From assembly GCF_024124825.1 (NCBI RefSeq), contig NZ_JAMXSS010000002.1, positions 1,054,001-1,118,000 on the forward strand: a stretch of 64,000 nucleotides of DNA. The letters are read 5' to 3'. The DNA is from Arthrobacter sp. H16F315. GTDB lineage: Bacteria > Actinomycetota > Actinomycetes > Actinomycetales > Micrococcaceae. The first letter of the stretch is position 1. Every line of letters starts with the position of its first letter. Position numbers and translations under genes: made by a program. A model generated the notes under the pieces. It ran no database searches. It was not told the origin of the DNA and was given only the letters and a program-made list of their open reading frames with translations. This document shows positions 46,940 to 57,005 of the stretch, piece by piece.

Positions 46940-48631
46940 TTAGCGGCGGCGCTTCGGGGCGGTACCGAAGACGCCGCGCAGCAGTTCGCGGCCGAGCTGG
47001 GTTCCCAGCGAGCGTGCCATGCTTTTCAGTCCGCCGCCAAGGGCGCCACCCAGGACACCGGAAAGGCCGCCGGCGCTGCCGCCGTCCGCCGCCGGACTGC
47101 GCTGGGACTGCCGGGGCGACTCGCGGGGCGACTCGCGGGGTTCGCGTGGTTCGGGCGCCGCGGCGGGCCGGCTGCTGGGACGGCCCAGGATTTCCTCCTC
47201 GATCCGCCGGGCTTCGGCGTCGACGTCGGTGGTGGCGCCACCGGCGGGAGCCGGGGCAGCGGGTCCCGTATCCGGCGAGGCTTTCCCGGAGATCTTTTCA
47301 TAGGCGGAGACATTGTCGACGGCGGTGCCGTACTTGGCCAGCAACGCGGAGCCGGCCACGGTGCTGGCAATCAACGCGTCTGCGCTGGGACCCATCACCG
47401 ATTCCGGGGCGCGCAGCCGGGTGAGTGCGACCGGAGTCGGGGCACCATTCTCGTTCATCACGGTAACGACCGCCTCGCCGATGCCGGCGGAAGTAAGCGT
47501 TTCCGCCAGATCGTAATCGCTCACCGGGAAGGTGGAAACGGTGGCTTTGAGCGCCTTGGCATCCTCGGGCGTATAAGCCCGGAGGGCGTGCTGCACCCGG
47601 TTCGCGAGCTGCCCCAGGACGTCGGCGGGAACATCCTTGGGGGTCTGGGTGACGAAGAAGATGCCAACACCCTTGGACCGGATCAGTCGCACGGTGGTGG
47701 TGATCGCAGCCAGGAACGCCTTCGAGGCGCCGTTGAAGAGCAGGTGGGCTTCGTCCAGGAAAAACACAAGCTTGGGCTTGTCCAGGTCGCCGGCCTCGGG
47801 CAGGTCCTCAAACAGATCGGCCAGCAGCCACATCAGGAACGTCGAGAACAGCATCGGTTTGGTCTGCAGGGTGGGCAGCTCCAGACAGGTGATCACGCCG
47901 CGCCCGTCCGGGGCGGTGCGCAAAAGTTCGGCGGTGTCGAACTCGGGTTCGCCGAAGAACTTCTCCATACCCTGCGCCTCAAGGGTGATCAGCTCGCGCA
48001 GGATAACGCCGGCGGTCGACTTCGAAAGCCCGCCGAGTTCCTCAAGTTCGTCCTTGCCCTCCGCGGACGTGAGGAACTGGATGACCGCGCGAAGGTCCTT
48101 GAGGTCGATCAGTTCGAGCTGGTTCTTGTCCGCGAAGTGGAAGACTAGCTGCAGGCTCGATTCCTGCGTTTCGTTGAGCTCCATAATGCGGGAAAGCAGG
48201 ACGGGCCCAAAGGAGGTGATAGTAGCGCGCACCGGGATCCCGGTGCCGTCGCCGCCCAGGGCCAGGAACTCCACCGGGAACGTTTTGCCGGACCAGGGCT
48301 GCCCGATCCCCGCCGTGCGCGTGATGAGTTTCTCGCTGCCGGTGGCGGCTGTAGCCAGCCCGGAGAGATCCCCCTTGATGTCCGCCAGGAATACCGGGAC
48401 CCCTGCGGTGGAGAGCTGTTCCGCCATCATGTGCAAGGTCACGGTCTTACCCGTGCCCGTTGCCCCGGCCACCAGCCCATGGCGGTTCATCATGGACAAC
48501 GGGAGCCGGACAGGAGCGTCCTTGTGGACCTCGCCGTCGACGATCGCGGCACCCAGCTCAATCGTGGGCCCCTCAAGGGTATAGCCCTGCTGGATGGTGG
48601 CGACTTTGTCTGCGGTGGATTTGATGGCCAT
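46940..48631 (-). CDS. HerA-like ATPase, DUF853 (YjgR family)
   Basis: The 563-residue P-loop ATPase has Walker A GATGTGKT (56-63), VFLADIKGDLSG, and Walker B LVFFLDEAHLLFNGASK with Glu for hydrolysis, followed by the arginine region VRLIRSKGVGIFFVTQTPKD. These are hallmarks of the HerA/FtsK DNA-translocase clan. The C-terminal ~100 residues are Pro/Arg/Ser-rich, ending with GGLKSMARSLGTQLGRELLR-like sequence common to the family. Substrate and role of YjgR proteins are not settled; no nuclease partner lies next to it. Confidence 0.9.
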   Translation of the reverse strand: MAIKSTADKVATIQQGYTLEGPTIELGAAIVDGEVHKDAPVRLPLSMMNRHGLVAGATGTGKTVTLHMMAEQLSTAGVPVFLADIKGDLSGLATAATGSEKLITRTAGIGQPWSGKTFPVEFLALGGDGTGIPVRATITSFGPVLLSRIMELNETQESSLQLVFHFADKNQLELIDLKDLRAVIQFLTSAEGKDELEELGGLSKSTAGVILRELITLEAQGMEKFFGEPEFDTAELLRTAPDGRGVITCLELPTLQTKPMLFSTFLMWLLADLFEDLPEAGDLDKPKLVFFLDEAHLLFNGASKAFLAAITTTVRLIRSKGVGIFFVTQTPKDVPADVLGQLANRVQHALRAYTPEDAKALKATVSTFPVSDYDLAETLTSAGIGEAVVTVMNENGAPTPVALTRLRAPESVMGPSADALIASTVAGSALLAKYGTAVDNVSAYEKISGKASPDTGPAAPAPAGGATTDVDAEARRIEEEILGRPSSRPAAAPEPREPRESPRESPRQSQRSPAADGGSAGGLSGVLGGALGGGLKSMARSLGTQLGRELLRGVFGTAPKRRR

Positions 48632-48694
48632 GCGGACAGCTTAGCCGGGTCCGGCGGCCCGGACCCGGCTTCAGCGGATGTTGTTTTTATGCTG

Positions 48695-49396
48695 CTATTC
48701 GGCGAGGGCCTTGAGGACTTCCTTCGCCACAGCCTCGCTGGACTGCGGGTTCTGGCCGCTGATCAGGTTGCCGTCGCGCACAACGTGGGAGCTCCAGGCC
48801 GCCGCCGTTTCGACGATGGCGCCTTTGTCCTTCAGCTCGTCCTCCACGAACCACGGCGTGTTGGCGCCGGTGCCGCCGTGGAGTTCCTCCTCGTTCGTGA
48901 ACACGGTGAGGCGGCGGCCGGCGAAAGCAAACGCCCCGGCGTCGTCCGTGGCGCTCAACAGGCCGGCCGGGCCGTGGCAGAACGGTGCGATGACTTTGCC
49001 GGCGGCGTTCGCCGCAACCAGGAGCTTGCCAAGGTCCTTGTCCTCGTAAAGGTCGGTCATCGGGCCATGGCCGCCGGGCATAATGACCGCGTCGTAGCCG
49101 GCGATGCTGACGTCGGCAAGTACCAGCGGCGCGGACAGCTCAGCGTCGATCGTGGCGATGTAGTCGCGGAATCCGTTCGCCCGTTCCTCGCCGCCCGCGG
49201 CCTCGGGTGCGAGGCTGACCTGGTCCACAGTGGGCTTGGCGCCGCCCGGGGTGGTGAGGTGGACGGTGTGCCCGGCGTCGAGCAGGGTCTGATGCGAAAC
49301 GACCAGTTCCTCAGCCCAGTAGCCGGTGGGGTGTTCGCTCCCGTCGCGCATGGTGAGGGAATCGGCGGCGGATACGACCATCAGGATGTTAGCCAT
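48695..49396 (-). CDS. DJ-1/PfpI-family protein (class I glutamine amidotransferase-like, Hsp31 type)
   Basis: The 233-residue protein starts at ATG 49396 after AGGAG. The nucleophile elbow is APFCHGPAGLL with Cys140 and His141; the partner acid is likely Glu in TGYWAEELVV. MPGGHGPMTDL and the Hsp31-like FTNEEELHGG and PWFVEDELKDKGA fit the type 1 GATase-like/Hsp31 group, which includes glyoxalase III and chaperone-like proteins. Glyoxalase or stress function is a reasonable guess. Confidence 0.9.
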   Translation of the reverse strand: MANILMVVSAADSLTMRDGSEHPTGYWAEELVVSHQTLLDAGHTVHLTTPGGAKPTVDQVSLAPEAAGGEERANGFRDYIATIDAELSAPLVLADVSIAGYDAVIMPGGHGPMTDLYEDKDLGKLLVAANAAGKVIAPFCHGPAGLLSATDDAGAFAFAGRRLTVFTNEEELHGGTGANTPWFVEDELKDKGAIVETAAAWSSHVVRDGNLISGQNPQSSEAVAKEVLKALAE

Positions 49397-49445
49397 GTCA
49401 GGCTCCTGTTCTGCCGGCCACGGGGCCGGCGTTGATAGCGGGGAC

Positions 49446-50315
49446 TTAGTGGGCGGCTTGGAGTTCGGTGTAGGTGGCGTCGTCCAGGACAACGCCGGCA
49501 GCGGCCAGGTTCTCTTCGAGGTGTTTGACCGAACCGGTTCCGGGGATCGGCATCATCACGGGGGAGCGGCGCAGCAGCCAGGCGAGGGCCACCTGCGAAG
49601 TGGTGGCGCCCAGCCGCTTGGCAGCCTCATCCAGCGGACCGCCGGGCTGAGCAAGTTCGCCCGCGGAGATCGGTGCCCAGGGGATGAATCCGATCCCGTT
49701 CTCCTCGGCGTAGTTCAGCACGTCCTCGGAGCTGCGGTCGGTCAGGTTGTAGCGGTTCTGCACGGTGGAAACGGTGAAGTACTTACCGGCCGCTTCGAGC
49801 TCTGCGACGCTGACCTGGGACAGGCCCAAGGCCTTCACCTTGCCCTCGTTTTGCAGGTCACGAAGCACAGCGAACTGCTCCTCCGGGTCTACCTTGGGGT
49901 CGATCCGGTGAAGTTGGAGCAGATCCAGGGCGTCGACCTTCAGTTTTCTCAGGCTCAGTTCGGTCTGCTGGCGCAGGTATTCGGCCCGGCCCAGCGGCAC
50001 CCACTCGTGCGGGCCGGTTCGGGTGAACCCGACCTTGGTGGCGATCCGCAACCCCGCCTTGTACGGGTGCAGTGCCTCGGCCAGGATTTCCTCGCTGATA
50101 TTGGGCCCGTACGAGTCAGCGGTGTCAATGAAGTCGACACCGAGCTCAACCGCACGGCGGACGACGGCGATGGCGGCGTTGCGGTCGGCCGGCTCGCCCC
50201 AGACGCCGTCCCCAACAATGCGCATGGCGCCGAATCCCAGCCGGTGGACGGTCCCCAGGTCCTTGAGCACGATCGTGGCGGATGTTTCCGGATGCTGTGA
50301 GTTGTTATGGCTCAT
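49446..50315 (-). CDS. Aldo/keto reductase
   Basis: The 289-residue TIM-barrel oxidoreductase starts at ATG 50315; the longer upstream frame has no start support. The catalytic set is visible: Asp and Tyr in [12 protein letters not shown], Lys in ATKVGF, His in [13 protein letters not shown]-binding residues are expected in [14 protein letters not shown]. It is not closely similar to the partial reductase at the window start. It lies 50 bp from the DJ-1 gene on the same strand, so the two may form a carbonyl-detoxification pair. Confidence 0.92.
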   Translation of the reverse strand: MSHNNSQHPETSATIVLKDLGTVHRLGFGAMRIVGDGVWGEPADRNAAIAVVRRAVELGVDFIDTADSYGPNISEEILAEALHPYKAGLRIATKVGFTRTGPHEWVPLGRAEYLRQQTELSLRKLKVDALDLLQLHRIDPKVDPEEQFAVLRDLQNEGKVKALGLSQVSVAELEAAGKYFTVSTVQNRYNLTDRSSEDVLNYAEENGIGFIPWAPISAGELAQPGGPLDEAAKRLGATTSQVALAWLLRRSPVMMPIPGTGSVKHLEENLAAAGVVLDDATYTELQAAH

Positions 50316-50553
50316 AGGGGCGGCAACTCCCTGAGCCAGCTGAGTATTCCGGACGCGTCGCAGTGCCGGAGTTTGGCTCCGGCGGACGGGACTGCAACTA
50401 TTCCCCTCCTTGAGCCTCAGCCCGGAACAACATGGGGGACGCCACAGCTGGGACAGAAATATCCCGGGGCCCGGCGTCGTTGTCCACAGTGTGCCCGCAC
50501 CGGGATCCGGTGCGGCTACTGAGAGTTCCCCGCTACGAAAGGCCGGCTTTTCC

Positions 50554-51543
50554 GTGACTGTTCCGCTTTCCATCCTTGACCTGGCAACCATCGGTAAGGG
50601 CCAGACGGCGGCCGAGAGCCTGGCGGGAAGCGTGGCCATGGCGCAACTCGCCGAGAAGCTGGGGTACCGGCGCGTCTGGTACGCCGAGCACCACAACATG
50701 TCGGCCATCGCCTCGTCGGCCACCAGTGTGCTGATCGCCCACGTTGCCGCGCACACCGAAAGTATCCGCCTCGGCGCCGGCGGGGTGATGTTGCCAAACC
50801 ACTCCCCGCTGACTATCGCCGAGCAGTTCGGCACCCTCGAGACCCTGCACCCGGGACGGATCGACCTTGGCTTGGGCCGTGCGCCCGGCAGCGACCAGAA
50901 TACGCTTCGTGCCCTGCGCCGCGACCCGATGTCTTCGGACAGCTTCCCGCAGGACGTGCTGGAACTCCAGGGCTACCTGACCGGCCCCACCCGCATCCAG
51001 GGCGTGGAAGCCACCCCGGGCAAGGGCACCAATGTGCCCCTGTACATCCTGGGATCCTCCCTGTTCGGCGCCAAGCTCGCTGCGCAGCTGGGCCTGCCCT
51101 ACGCCTTCGCCTCGCATTTTGCGCCGAACGCTCTGCGGGACGCCGTAGCCATCTACCGCCGCGACTTCCAGCCCTCCGCGCAGCTGGACGCCCCGCACGT
51201 GATTGCCGGCGTCAACGTGATCGCGGCGGATTCCGCAGCCGAGGCGCAGCAGAACTTCCAAGCGACCAAACGCGCCCGGGTCTCACTTTTCTTCGGCAAC
51301 GGCCGCGAATTCAGCGACGACGAGGCGGACATGGTCCTGGAGTCGCCGCAGGGCCAGCACATCGCCCAGATGATGAAGTACTCGGCCGTGGGCACCCCCG
51401 ACGCCGTGTTGGAATACCTGGACGGATTCGCCGCGCATGCTGACGCCGACGAGCTGATCGTCGCGCACCAGAGCAATGCCACCGATTCCAGGCTGCGTTC
51501 GGTACAGCTCCTGGCCGACGTCGCAGGACTTGTGCGGGTCTAG
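50554..51543 (+). CDS. Luciferase-like flavin monooxygenase (LLM family)
   Basis: The 329-residue protein starts at GTG 50554, preceded by GAAAGG. It is a bacterial luciferase-type TIM barrel: [40 protein letters not shown] (the group 1 LLM hallmark), [20 protein letters not shown] and [13 protein letters not shown]. It needs reduced FMN or F420; the group with the AEHHNM motif is usually FMN-linked. Substrate unknown. It is divergent from the aldo/keto reductase. Confidence 0.9.
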   Translation: MTVPLSILDLATIGKGQTAAESLAGSVAMAQLAEKLGYRRVWYAEHHNMSAIASSATSVLIAHVAAHTESIRLGAGGVMLPNHSPLTIAEQFGTLETLHPGRIDLGLGRAPGSDQNTLRALRRDPMSSDSFPQDVLELQGYLTGPTRIQGVEATPGKGTNVPLYILGSSLFGAKLAAQLGLPYAFASHFAPNALRDAVAIYRRDFQPSAQLDAPHVIAGVNVIAADSAAEAQQNFQATKRARVSLFFGNGREFSDDEADMVLESPQGQHIAQMMKYSAVGTPDAVLEYLDGFAAHADADELIVAHQSNATDSRLRSVQLLADVAGLVRV

Positions 51544-51717
51544 GCTCCGGCGTCCAGCCACCGTCGGCGTCCGATGCGGGTCCCGGCAGTTGCGGAATTT
51601 ACATAACTGCAACCGCCGGGACACCCGAAGGAAACCGGGTGCAGCGAATACTGGGAGTACGCCCGGCAGCGGGCGCACTCAAGGCAGGCATGGGGGACCA
51701 ACCAAAGGACTCCGCAC

Positions 51718-54345
51718 ATGCCCACTCCGCTCAACCAGTCCCTGGCGGACTCTGCCCTCCTGACGAAGTCCCTGCCGCTGGGCCTGCTCCGGGCCTTTGT
51801 CCAGACCAACGCCGCCGACGACGGGCTGACGCCGCAACTCCTGGCGGAACTTAAGATCCTGGCCCGCACCCCGGCGCTGCTCGTGGCGTGCAACTACGGC
51901 GGGACCCTGTGCGCGGCGGAAGGCATTTCCACCGAGACCCTGCCGCTGGGCAGCGCGGCGATTGCCCTCCGTGCGCTGGCGGCGCTCCCCAACACCCATG
52001 CCGCCGTCATCTCGGGGCGTTCCCTGCGCGACCTGGCCGCAGTCTCCCGGCTCCCGGCCGAGGTCCACCTGGTCGGCTCGCACGGTGCCGAGTTCGACAT
52101 GGGTTATGCCCACGGCCTGTCCCTGGCCACCGAATCCGTGTTGCAGCAAGCCAGCCAGGCCCTTGCCGAAACTGTGGGCGCCTACCGGGGAATCACCATC
52201 GAACGGAAACCCGTCGCCGTGTCGGTGCACACCCGCCCGGCAGCTGCCGACGTCGTTGCACTCGCCACCGCGCAAGCGCAGGTGATAGCCCGCGCGCATG
52301 GGCTGGCCCTGATTGTGGACGGTTCGGTGCTGGACCTTTCCGTGGTGGAACCGGCCAAGGCAGGCGCCCTGGAACAGTTGCGCTCCATGCTCGGCGTCAG
52401 CGCAGCCCTCTACGCGGGAGACGCCGCGAGCGATGAGCTGGCAATGGCGACGTTGCGCGGGCCGGACATGGCGCTGCGGGTGGGGGCGGGACCCACCCTG
52501 GCGCCGCATCGGCTTCCGGACCCCGAGTCCTTCGCCCGGGTGCTGGCCATCCTCTTTGAACTGCGGCGGGCCTGGCTCTTCGGAGAGGACGCCGTCGGAC
52601 TGGAGCGGCATTCCATGATCGGCAACGGCTCGTCCACTGCCCTTATCACCCCGGATGCCAAAATCTGCTGGATGACCCACCCGCTGCCGGATTCCGGATC
52701 GCTCTTTGCGCATCTGCTCGGCGGCGACGCTGCCGGCCACTTTTCGGTCGAACCGGTCAAGGTCTCGCAGGTCCTGGGGCAGCGCTATGTGGACAGCACG
52801 ATGATCGTGGAAACCCGCTGGGCCGACGTGACAGTCACCGACTACCTTGAACCGGCGCCGGAGGGTGTCACCAGCCTGGTCCGGGTGCTTTCCGGAACGG
52901 GGACTGCGCGGATTGTCTTTGCGCCCCGTCCGGACTATGCCAACGCGCCCTTCAGCATGGCGGCCCGTGGATCAGAGCTGCACGTGGTGGGGACCGCCGA
53001 CCCGATGATCCTGCTTGCCCCAGGTGCCAGCTTCAGGATCACCTCCGACGGCCGCCACGCCACCGCGACAGCAGAGGTTGAGTTGCGGCACGGTCCGGTG
53101 GTGCTGAACCTGCGCTGCGGCGACACGGAACTCCACCGCGCGGCGCCGCCCGAGGAAAACTCCCGCCGTGCCGCCGTCGCGCATCATTCCCGGCGTTGGG
53201 TGCAGGCGCTGCAGTTGCCCGCGGTGAAACCGTCCCTGGTCCGCAGGTCCGCCCTGGTGCTCCGGGCCCTGGTGCACGAGCCCACCGGTGCGGTGCTGGC
53301 GGCGCCCACCACCTCCCTGCCGGAGGGGATCGGCGGCACGCGGAACTGGGACTACCGGTATTGCTGGCTGCGGGACGGCTCGATGACGGTTAACGCGCTG
53401 GTGGACCTCGGCTCGACGTCGGAGGCTGAGGGGTTCCTGGCCTGGCTGGGCCGGATCCTTGCCCACTCTCCGGGCCCGGAGTGGCTGCACCCGCTGTATT
53501 CGGTTACCGGGGCTCCGCTGTCAACCGAGGCTATTATCGAGAGCCTGCCCGGTTACGCGGGCTCCCGGCCGGTGCGGATCGGCAATGCCGCCGACCACCA
53601 GGTGCAGCTTGACGTCTTCGGGCCGATCGCCGAGCTCATCGATGCCCTGAGCGCGCGGCAGGGGGAACTGGCCGAGGCCCATTGGGAGCTGATGGTCCAG
53701 ATGGCGGCTGCCGTCCTAACCCGCTGGCAGGAGGCGGACCACGGAATCTGGGAAGCCCGGCGGGCGCCCCGGCACCACATATATACCAAGGTGATGTGCT
53801 GGGTGGCTCTGGACCGGGCGCTGCGCACGGCCGCCCGGCACGGACGGACGCCGCTGCCGCAGTGGGCGTCCACTGCGGCGCTCATCCGGGACGAAGTCCT
53901 GCGCGAGGGCTGGGATGAGAGCGCCGCGTCCTACACGGTGGCCTACGACAGCCCGGATCTGGACGCTGCGGTGCTGCACATTGGGCTCTCCGGCCTCCTG
54001 GACGTCGCGGACCAGCGCTTCCTGGACACCGTCACGGCGGTGGAACGGGAGCTGCGGGTGGGCCCCACGGTGTTCCGCTACCGCTACGACGACGGGCTGC
54101 CCGGACTGGAGGGCGGCTTCCACATCTGCACCACCTGGCTCATTGAGGCGTACGTGGCGGTGGGGCGCATCGAGGAGGCATGGGACCTGTTCGACCAGCT
54201 GGTCAATCTTTTTGGGCCGACCGGGCTGCTGCCGGAGGAGTACGATCCGGGCACCGAAACGCACTTGGGAAACCATCCGCAGGCTTACTCGCACCTGGGT
54301 TTCATCCGGTGCGCCCGTCTGCTTGACGCGCTGCCGAAGAACTAG
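51718..54345 (+). CDS. Degenerate OtsB-like domain fused to GH15 trehalase/glucoamylase
   Basis: The 875-residue fusion starts at ATG 51718. Residues about 45-275 match trehalose-6-phosphate phosphatase (HAD), but motif I reads CNYGGTL (58-64) where active enzymes have DYDGTL: the nucleophile is Asn59 and the acid/base residue is Gly61. Motif IV reads YAGDAASDE (232-240). The domain is probably inactive. Residues about 290-875 are a glycoside hydrolase family 15 domain with GIGGTRNWDYRYCWLRDGSM (about 537-556) and EEYDPGTETHLGNHPQAYSH near the end, as in mycobacterial GH15 trehalase. It likely hydrolyses trehalose or a related glucoside in the cytoplasm. Confidence 0.9.
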   Translation: MPTPLNQSLADSALLTKSLPLGLLRAFVQTNAADDGLTPQLLAELKILARTPALLVACNYGGTLCAAEGISTETLPLGSAAIALRALAALPNTHAAVISGRSLRDLAAVSRLPAEVHLVGSHGAEFDMGYAHGLSLATESVLQQASQALAETVGAYRGITIERKPVAVSVHTRPAAADVVALATAQAQVIARAHGLALIVDGSVLDLSVVEPAKAGALEQLRSMLGVSAALYAGDAASDELAMATLRGPDMALRVGAGPTLAPHRLPDPESFARVLAILFELRRAWLFGEDAVGLERHSMIGNGSSTALITPDAKICWMTHPLPDSGSLFAHLLGGDAAGHFSVEPVKVSQVLGQRYVDSTMIVETRWADVTVTDYLEPAPEGVTSLVRVLSGTGTARIVFAPRPDYANAPFSMAARGSELHVVGTADPMILLAPGASFRITSDGRHATATAEVELRHGPVVLNLRCGDTELHRAAPPEENSRRAAVAHHSRRWVQALQLPAVKPSLVRRSALVLRALVHEPTGAVLAAPTTSLPEGIGGTRNWDYRYCWLRDGSMTVNALVDLGSTSEAEGFLAWLGRILAHSPGPEWLHPLYSVTGAPLSTEAIIESLPGYAGSRPVRIGNAADHQVQLDVFGPIAELIDALSARQGELAEAHWELMVQMAAAVLTRWQEADHGIWEARRAPRHHIYTKVMCWVALDRALRTAARHGRTPLPQWASTAALIRDEVLREGWDESAASYTVAYDSPDLDAAVLHIGLSGLLDVADQRFLDTVTAVERELRVGPTVFRYRYDDGLPGLEGGFHICTTWLIEAYVAVGRIEEAWDLFDQLVNLFGPTGLLPEEYDPGTETHLGNHPQAYSHLGFIRCARLLDALPKN

Positions 54346-54364
54346 GTTCCGGACCCCGATATCC

Positions 54365-55366
54365 CTATTCGCAGGCAACCCCGTCGCGGTCGCCGTCCAT
54401 CTGCTCGCGGTAGCCCGGCTGGCCGGATCGCAGCGGCGCGGCCCCGGCCGCCCGGGCAGCGGCGCAGTTCGCGTAGAACACGGCCGCCGGCGCCGGCGCC
54501 GGCGCTGCGGGGCCCGGGGCGGCGGGAGCTGGCGCCGCCCGGGCCGGCATGTTGGGGGTGGCCGTACCTGTGCCGGCAGGGATTGTTGTGTCCGGGCAGC
54601 CGCCCAGGATCCGTGCCATCGCATCATGCTCGGCCTGGGTGATCCACAGGCCGTAGCCGGACTTGACGGAGATCTGCCGGGCAACATAGTCGCAGCGGAA
54701 GGCTTTGTTTGGCGGCAGCCAGGTGGCGGCGTCGCCGTCGCTCTTTTGCTGGTTGTTGGGGCCGTCCACCGCGAGCAGGTTCAGCGGGTCGTTGGCGAGG
54801 GACAGCCGCTGGGCCGCGGTGAGTTGCTGGGCGCCCTTTTGCCAGGCGTCGCTGAGGGCCACCACATGGTCAATCTGCACGGCGGCGCTGGTGGTGCTGC
54901 CGCGGAGGAAATTGATCAGGGTCCCCGTGTACGGGTCGTTCAGGACGCCGGAGAGGACCACACACTCCCCGGTGCCGGGCTTGAGGGCGAGGGCCGTCAG
55001 GTCCCGGCGCAGCACGTCGTTGCGGGTGTCGCACCCGTTGCGGTCGACGTCGGCCCAGGCCTGGCCGAACTCTTCGCGTGAGTAACCCGTCTTGGGTGCC
55101 CGGCCCTTGACCGGAATCGTGGCCAATTCGTCAAGGGCGTTGCCGGCGGGCGGGCCAGCGGTGGTGTCCGCGGGCGAGGTGGCCGGCGCCGGGGTCCCTG
55201 GCCCCGCCTGTGCTGTAGCGCCCGCGGTGGCCGCCGGGGCGGCAGCCGGACCGGTCCCGGGTGCGGCGCAGGCCGTGGCCGAGACCAGCAGCAGTCCTGC
55301 CAGCCCGGCAACGATCCAGTCGACGGCGCCGGGTGCGCCGCTGCTGCGCGTTCTGAGTGTGTGCAT
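54365..55366 (-). CDS. Lipoprotein HNH nuclease (DUF1524) with C-terminal excalibur calcium-binding domain
   Basis: The 333-residue protein starts at ATG 55366 (GGGGA upstream). A signal peptide ends near LLLVSATACAAP, so it may be lipid-anchored or secreted. An Ala/Pro linker precedes the HNH-like DUF1524 domain with QIDHVVALSDAW and NDPLNLLAVDGPNNQQKSD. A second linker leads to the excalibur motif with FYANCAAARAAGAAPL and DGDRDGVACE. Predicted to be an extracellular nuclease, perhaps for DNA scavenging; activity is inferred. Confidence 0.9.
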   Translation of the reverse strand: MHTLRTRSSGAPGAVDWIVAGLAGLLLVSATACAAPGTGPAAAPAATAGATAQAGPGTPAPATSPADTTAGPPAGNALDELATIPVKGRAPKTGYSREEFGQAWADVDRNGCDTRNDVLRRDLTALALKPGTGECVVLSGVLNDPYTGTLINFLRGSTTSAAVQIDHVVALSDAWQKGAQQLTAAQRLSLANDPLNLLAVDGPNNQQKSDGDAATWLPPNKAFRCDYVARQISVKSGYGLWITQAEHDAMARILGGCPDTTIPAGTGTATPNMPARAAPAPAAPGPAAPAPAPAAVFYANCAAARAAGAAPLRSGQPGYREQMDGDRDGVACE

Positions 55367-55469
55367 CTTGTCCCCATTTTGTGCTGGTGCCCCGGATCTC
55401 CGCGGACCGGCCAAAGCCGGTCCCAGCCTACAGGCGCGGGAAACAACCCCGGGCACGGCCTGGCCGGTA

Positions 55470-56396
55470 TCAGGCGAGGAGCAGTGCCACGCAGATCATG
55501 GCGGGCACGGCAACGACTGTGGTGACGAGCACGGTGTCCTTCGCGACCGTGAGCCCGGTCTGGTAGCGGCTTGCGGCAACGAACACGTTCTGCGCCGTGG
55601 GCAACGCCGACGTGACCACCACCGCAAAAAGCGCTTGCTCTTCCATGCCAAGGAGGAAGCGCGCGAAAACGTAAGCCAGCGCGGGATGCACAACGAGCTT
55701 GAACCCGCTTGCCAGCAGGGTGTCGAGACGCCGGCCCGCCGAGGCCTGCAGGGGCCGGGACCCATTGAGGCTCATGCCAAAGGCGATCAGCATGGCCGGA
55801 ATCGCGGCGCCGCCGATCAGGTGGATTGGCTGCATCACGAGATCGGGGACCCGCCAGCCGGTCCCCGCCACGAGCAGTCCGAGTCCGGAGCCCACGATCA
55901 TCGGATTTCGCAGGATCATCAGCCCGAAACCCAGCGGTGTGGTCCGGTGGTTGCTTGTCGTGGCGTCGAGGGCCATCAGGAAAAGCGGCGTAAAGAAGGC
56001 CAGCTGGAAGATTAGCAGGGGAGCCACGTAGCTGGCGTCGCCAAGGACGAAGACGGCGATCGGGATGCCTAGGTTGGCGGAATTGGCCAGCGAGGCGCCC
56101 ATCGAGGACATCAGCGATTCCGGTACGGAACGCTTCAGCAGGACGCGGACAATGACGAAGAAAAGCGCCGCCGTGGTGGTGGCACCGGCCGCTGTGACCA
56201 GCAGGGGCGCCGCGAAGACGTCGTCCAGACGAGCCTTGCCGAGCGTTTCGAAAAGCAGTGCGGGGCTGGCAACAAAGAAGGTCAGCGCACTGAGCACGGA
56301 GCGGGCGTTCGTACCCAGGATCCCGCGCCGGCCGACGAACATGCCCACCAGGATGATGCACCACACCACAAAGAATCCGGCGAGAACGCCTAGCAT
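55470..56396 (-). CDS. AEC-family transporter (auxin efflux carrier-like)
   Basis: The 308-residue polytopic protein starts at ATG 56396. About ten hydrophobic segments, with MGASLANSANLGIPIAVFVL in the first half and the repeat-like SALPTAQNVFVAASRYQTGL near the C-terminus, the conserved AEC motif pair. Members carry malate, malonate or other organic anions in bacteria. Substrate cannot be told. It stands alone between the HNH lipoprotein and panD genes. Confidence 0.88.
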   Translation of the reverse strand: MLGVLAGFFVVWCIILVGMFVGRRGILGTNARSVLSALTFFVASPALLFETLGKARLDDVFAAPLLVTAAGATTTAALFFVIVRVLLKRSVPESLMSSMGASLANSANLGIPIAVFVLGDASYVAPLLIFQLAFFTPLFLMALDATTSNHRTTPLGFGLMILRNPMIVGSGLGLLVAGTGWRVPDLVMQPIHLIGGAAIPAMLIAFGMSLNGSRPLQASAGRRLDTLLASGFKLVVHPALAYVFARFLLGMEEQALFAVVVTSALPTAQNVFVAASRYQTGLTVAKDTVLVTTVVAVPAMICVALLLA

Positions 56397-56511
56397 GTGG
56401 TGGCCGTCGGCGTCAGGGATAGGGTGGCAGTCACCTGCCAAGAGTAATCAGCTTTATTTACTCCTGACGCCTGTTACGGCGTAGACACTCCGCCGGCGCG
56501 GCGGCTCGGCG

Positions 56512-56940
56512 TCAGCTCAGCGTGGCGTTATCCAGCGCGAACGGCGGACGCATGGTCCCCGGCGTATGAGCCTCCGCGGGGTCGGTGCCGATCTGGACGA
56601 TGTTGTTGTCCTTATCCACATGGACCACCTTGGGACGATAGGCCTTGGCCTCGTCCGTGGTCATTTGGGCGTAGGTGATCAGAATGATGATGTCGTTCTC
56701 GTGCATCAGGTGTGCGGCGGCACCGTTGATGCCGATGACCCCGGAACCGCGCTCGCCGGCGATTGTGTACGTCTCAAGCCGGGCACCGTTGGTGACGTCG
56801 ACGATGGATACCAGCTCGCCGGGAAGGATGTCGGCGGCGTCCAGCAGATCCAGGTCCACGGTGACCGATCCGACGTAGTGGAGGTCCGCGTGCGTGACCG
56901 TGGCGCGGTGGATTTTGGACTTGAATATTGTGCGGTTCAT
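56512..56940 (-). CDS. panD: Aspartate 1-decarboxylase proenzyme
   Basis: The 142-residue protein makes beta-alanine from L-aspartate for pantothenate and CoA. Gly24-Ser25 in [10 protein letters not shown] is the self-cleavage site that forms the pyruvoyl cofactor. Other family parts are [40 protein letters not shown] and [20 protein letters not shown]. Length matches the actinobacterial enzyme (139-142). No panC or panB lies next to it. Confidence 0.96.
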   Translation of the reverse strand: MNRTIFKSKIHRATVTHADLHYVGSVTVDLDLLDAADILPGELVSIVDVTNGARLETYTIAGERGSGVIGINGAAAHLMHENDIIILITYAQMTTDEAKAYRPKVVHVDKDNNIVQIGTDPAEAHTPGTMRPPFALDNATLS

Positions 56941-57005
56941 AACGTCACCATTCTAGCGCCGGTCCGCTGGCGGCGCTGTGCGCCAGCCGGGGCCGACCCG
57001 CCATA

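Noticed and set aside
46940..48631. HerA-like ATPase as part of a HerA-based defence system
   Set aside because: The sequence is the widespread YjgR/DUF853 type and no SIR2, DUF4297 or nuclease partner lies beside it.
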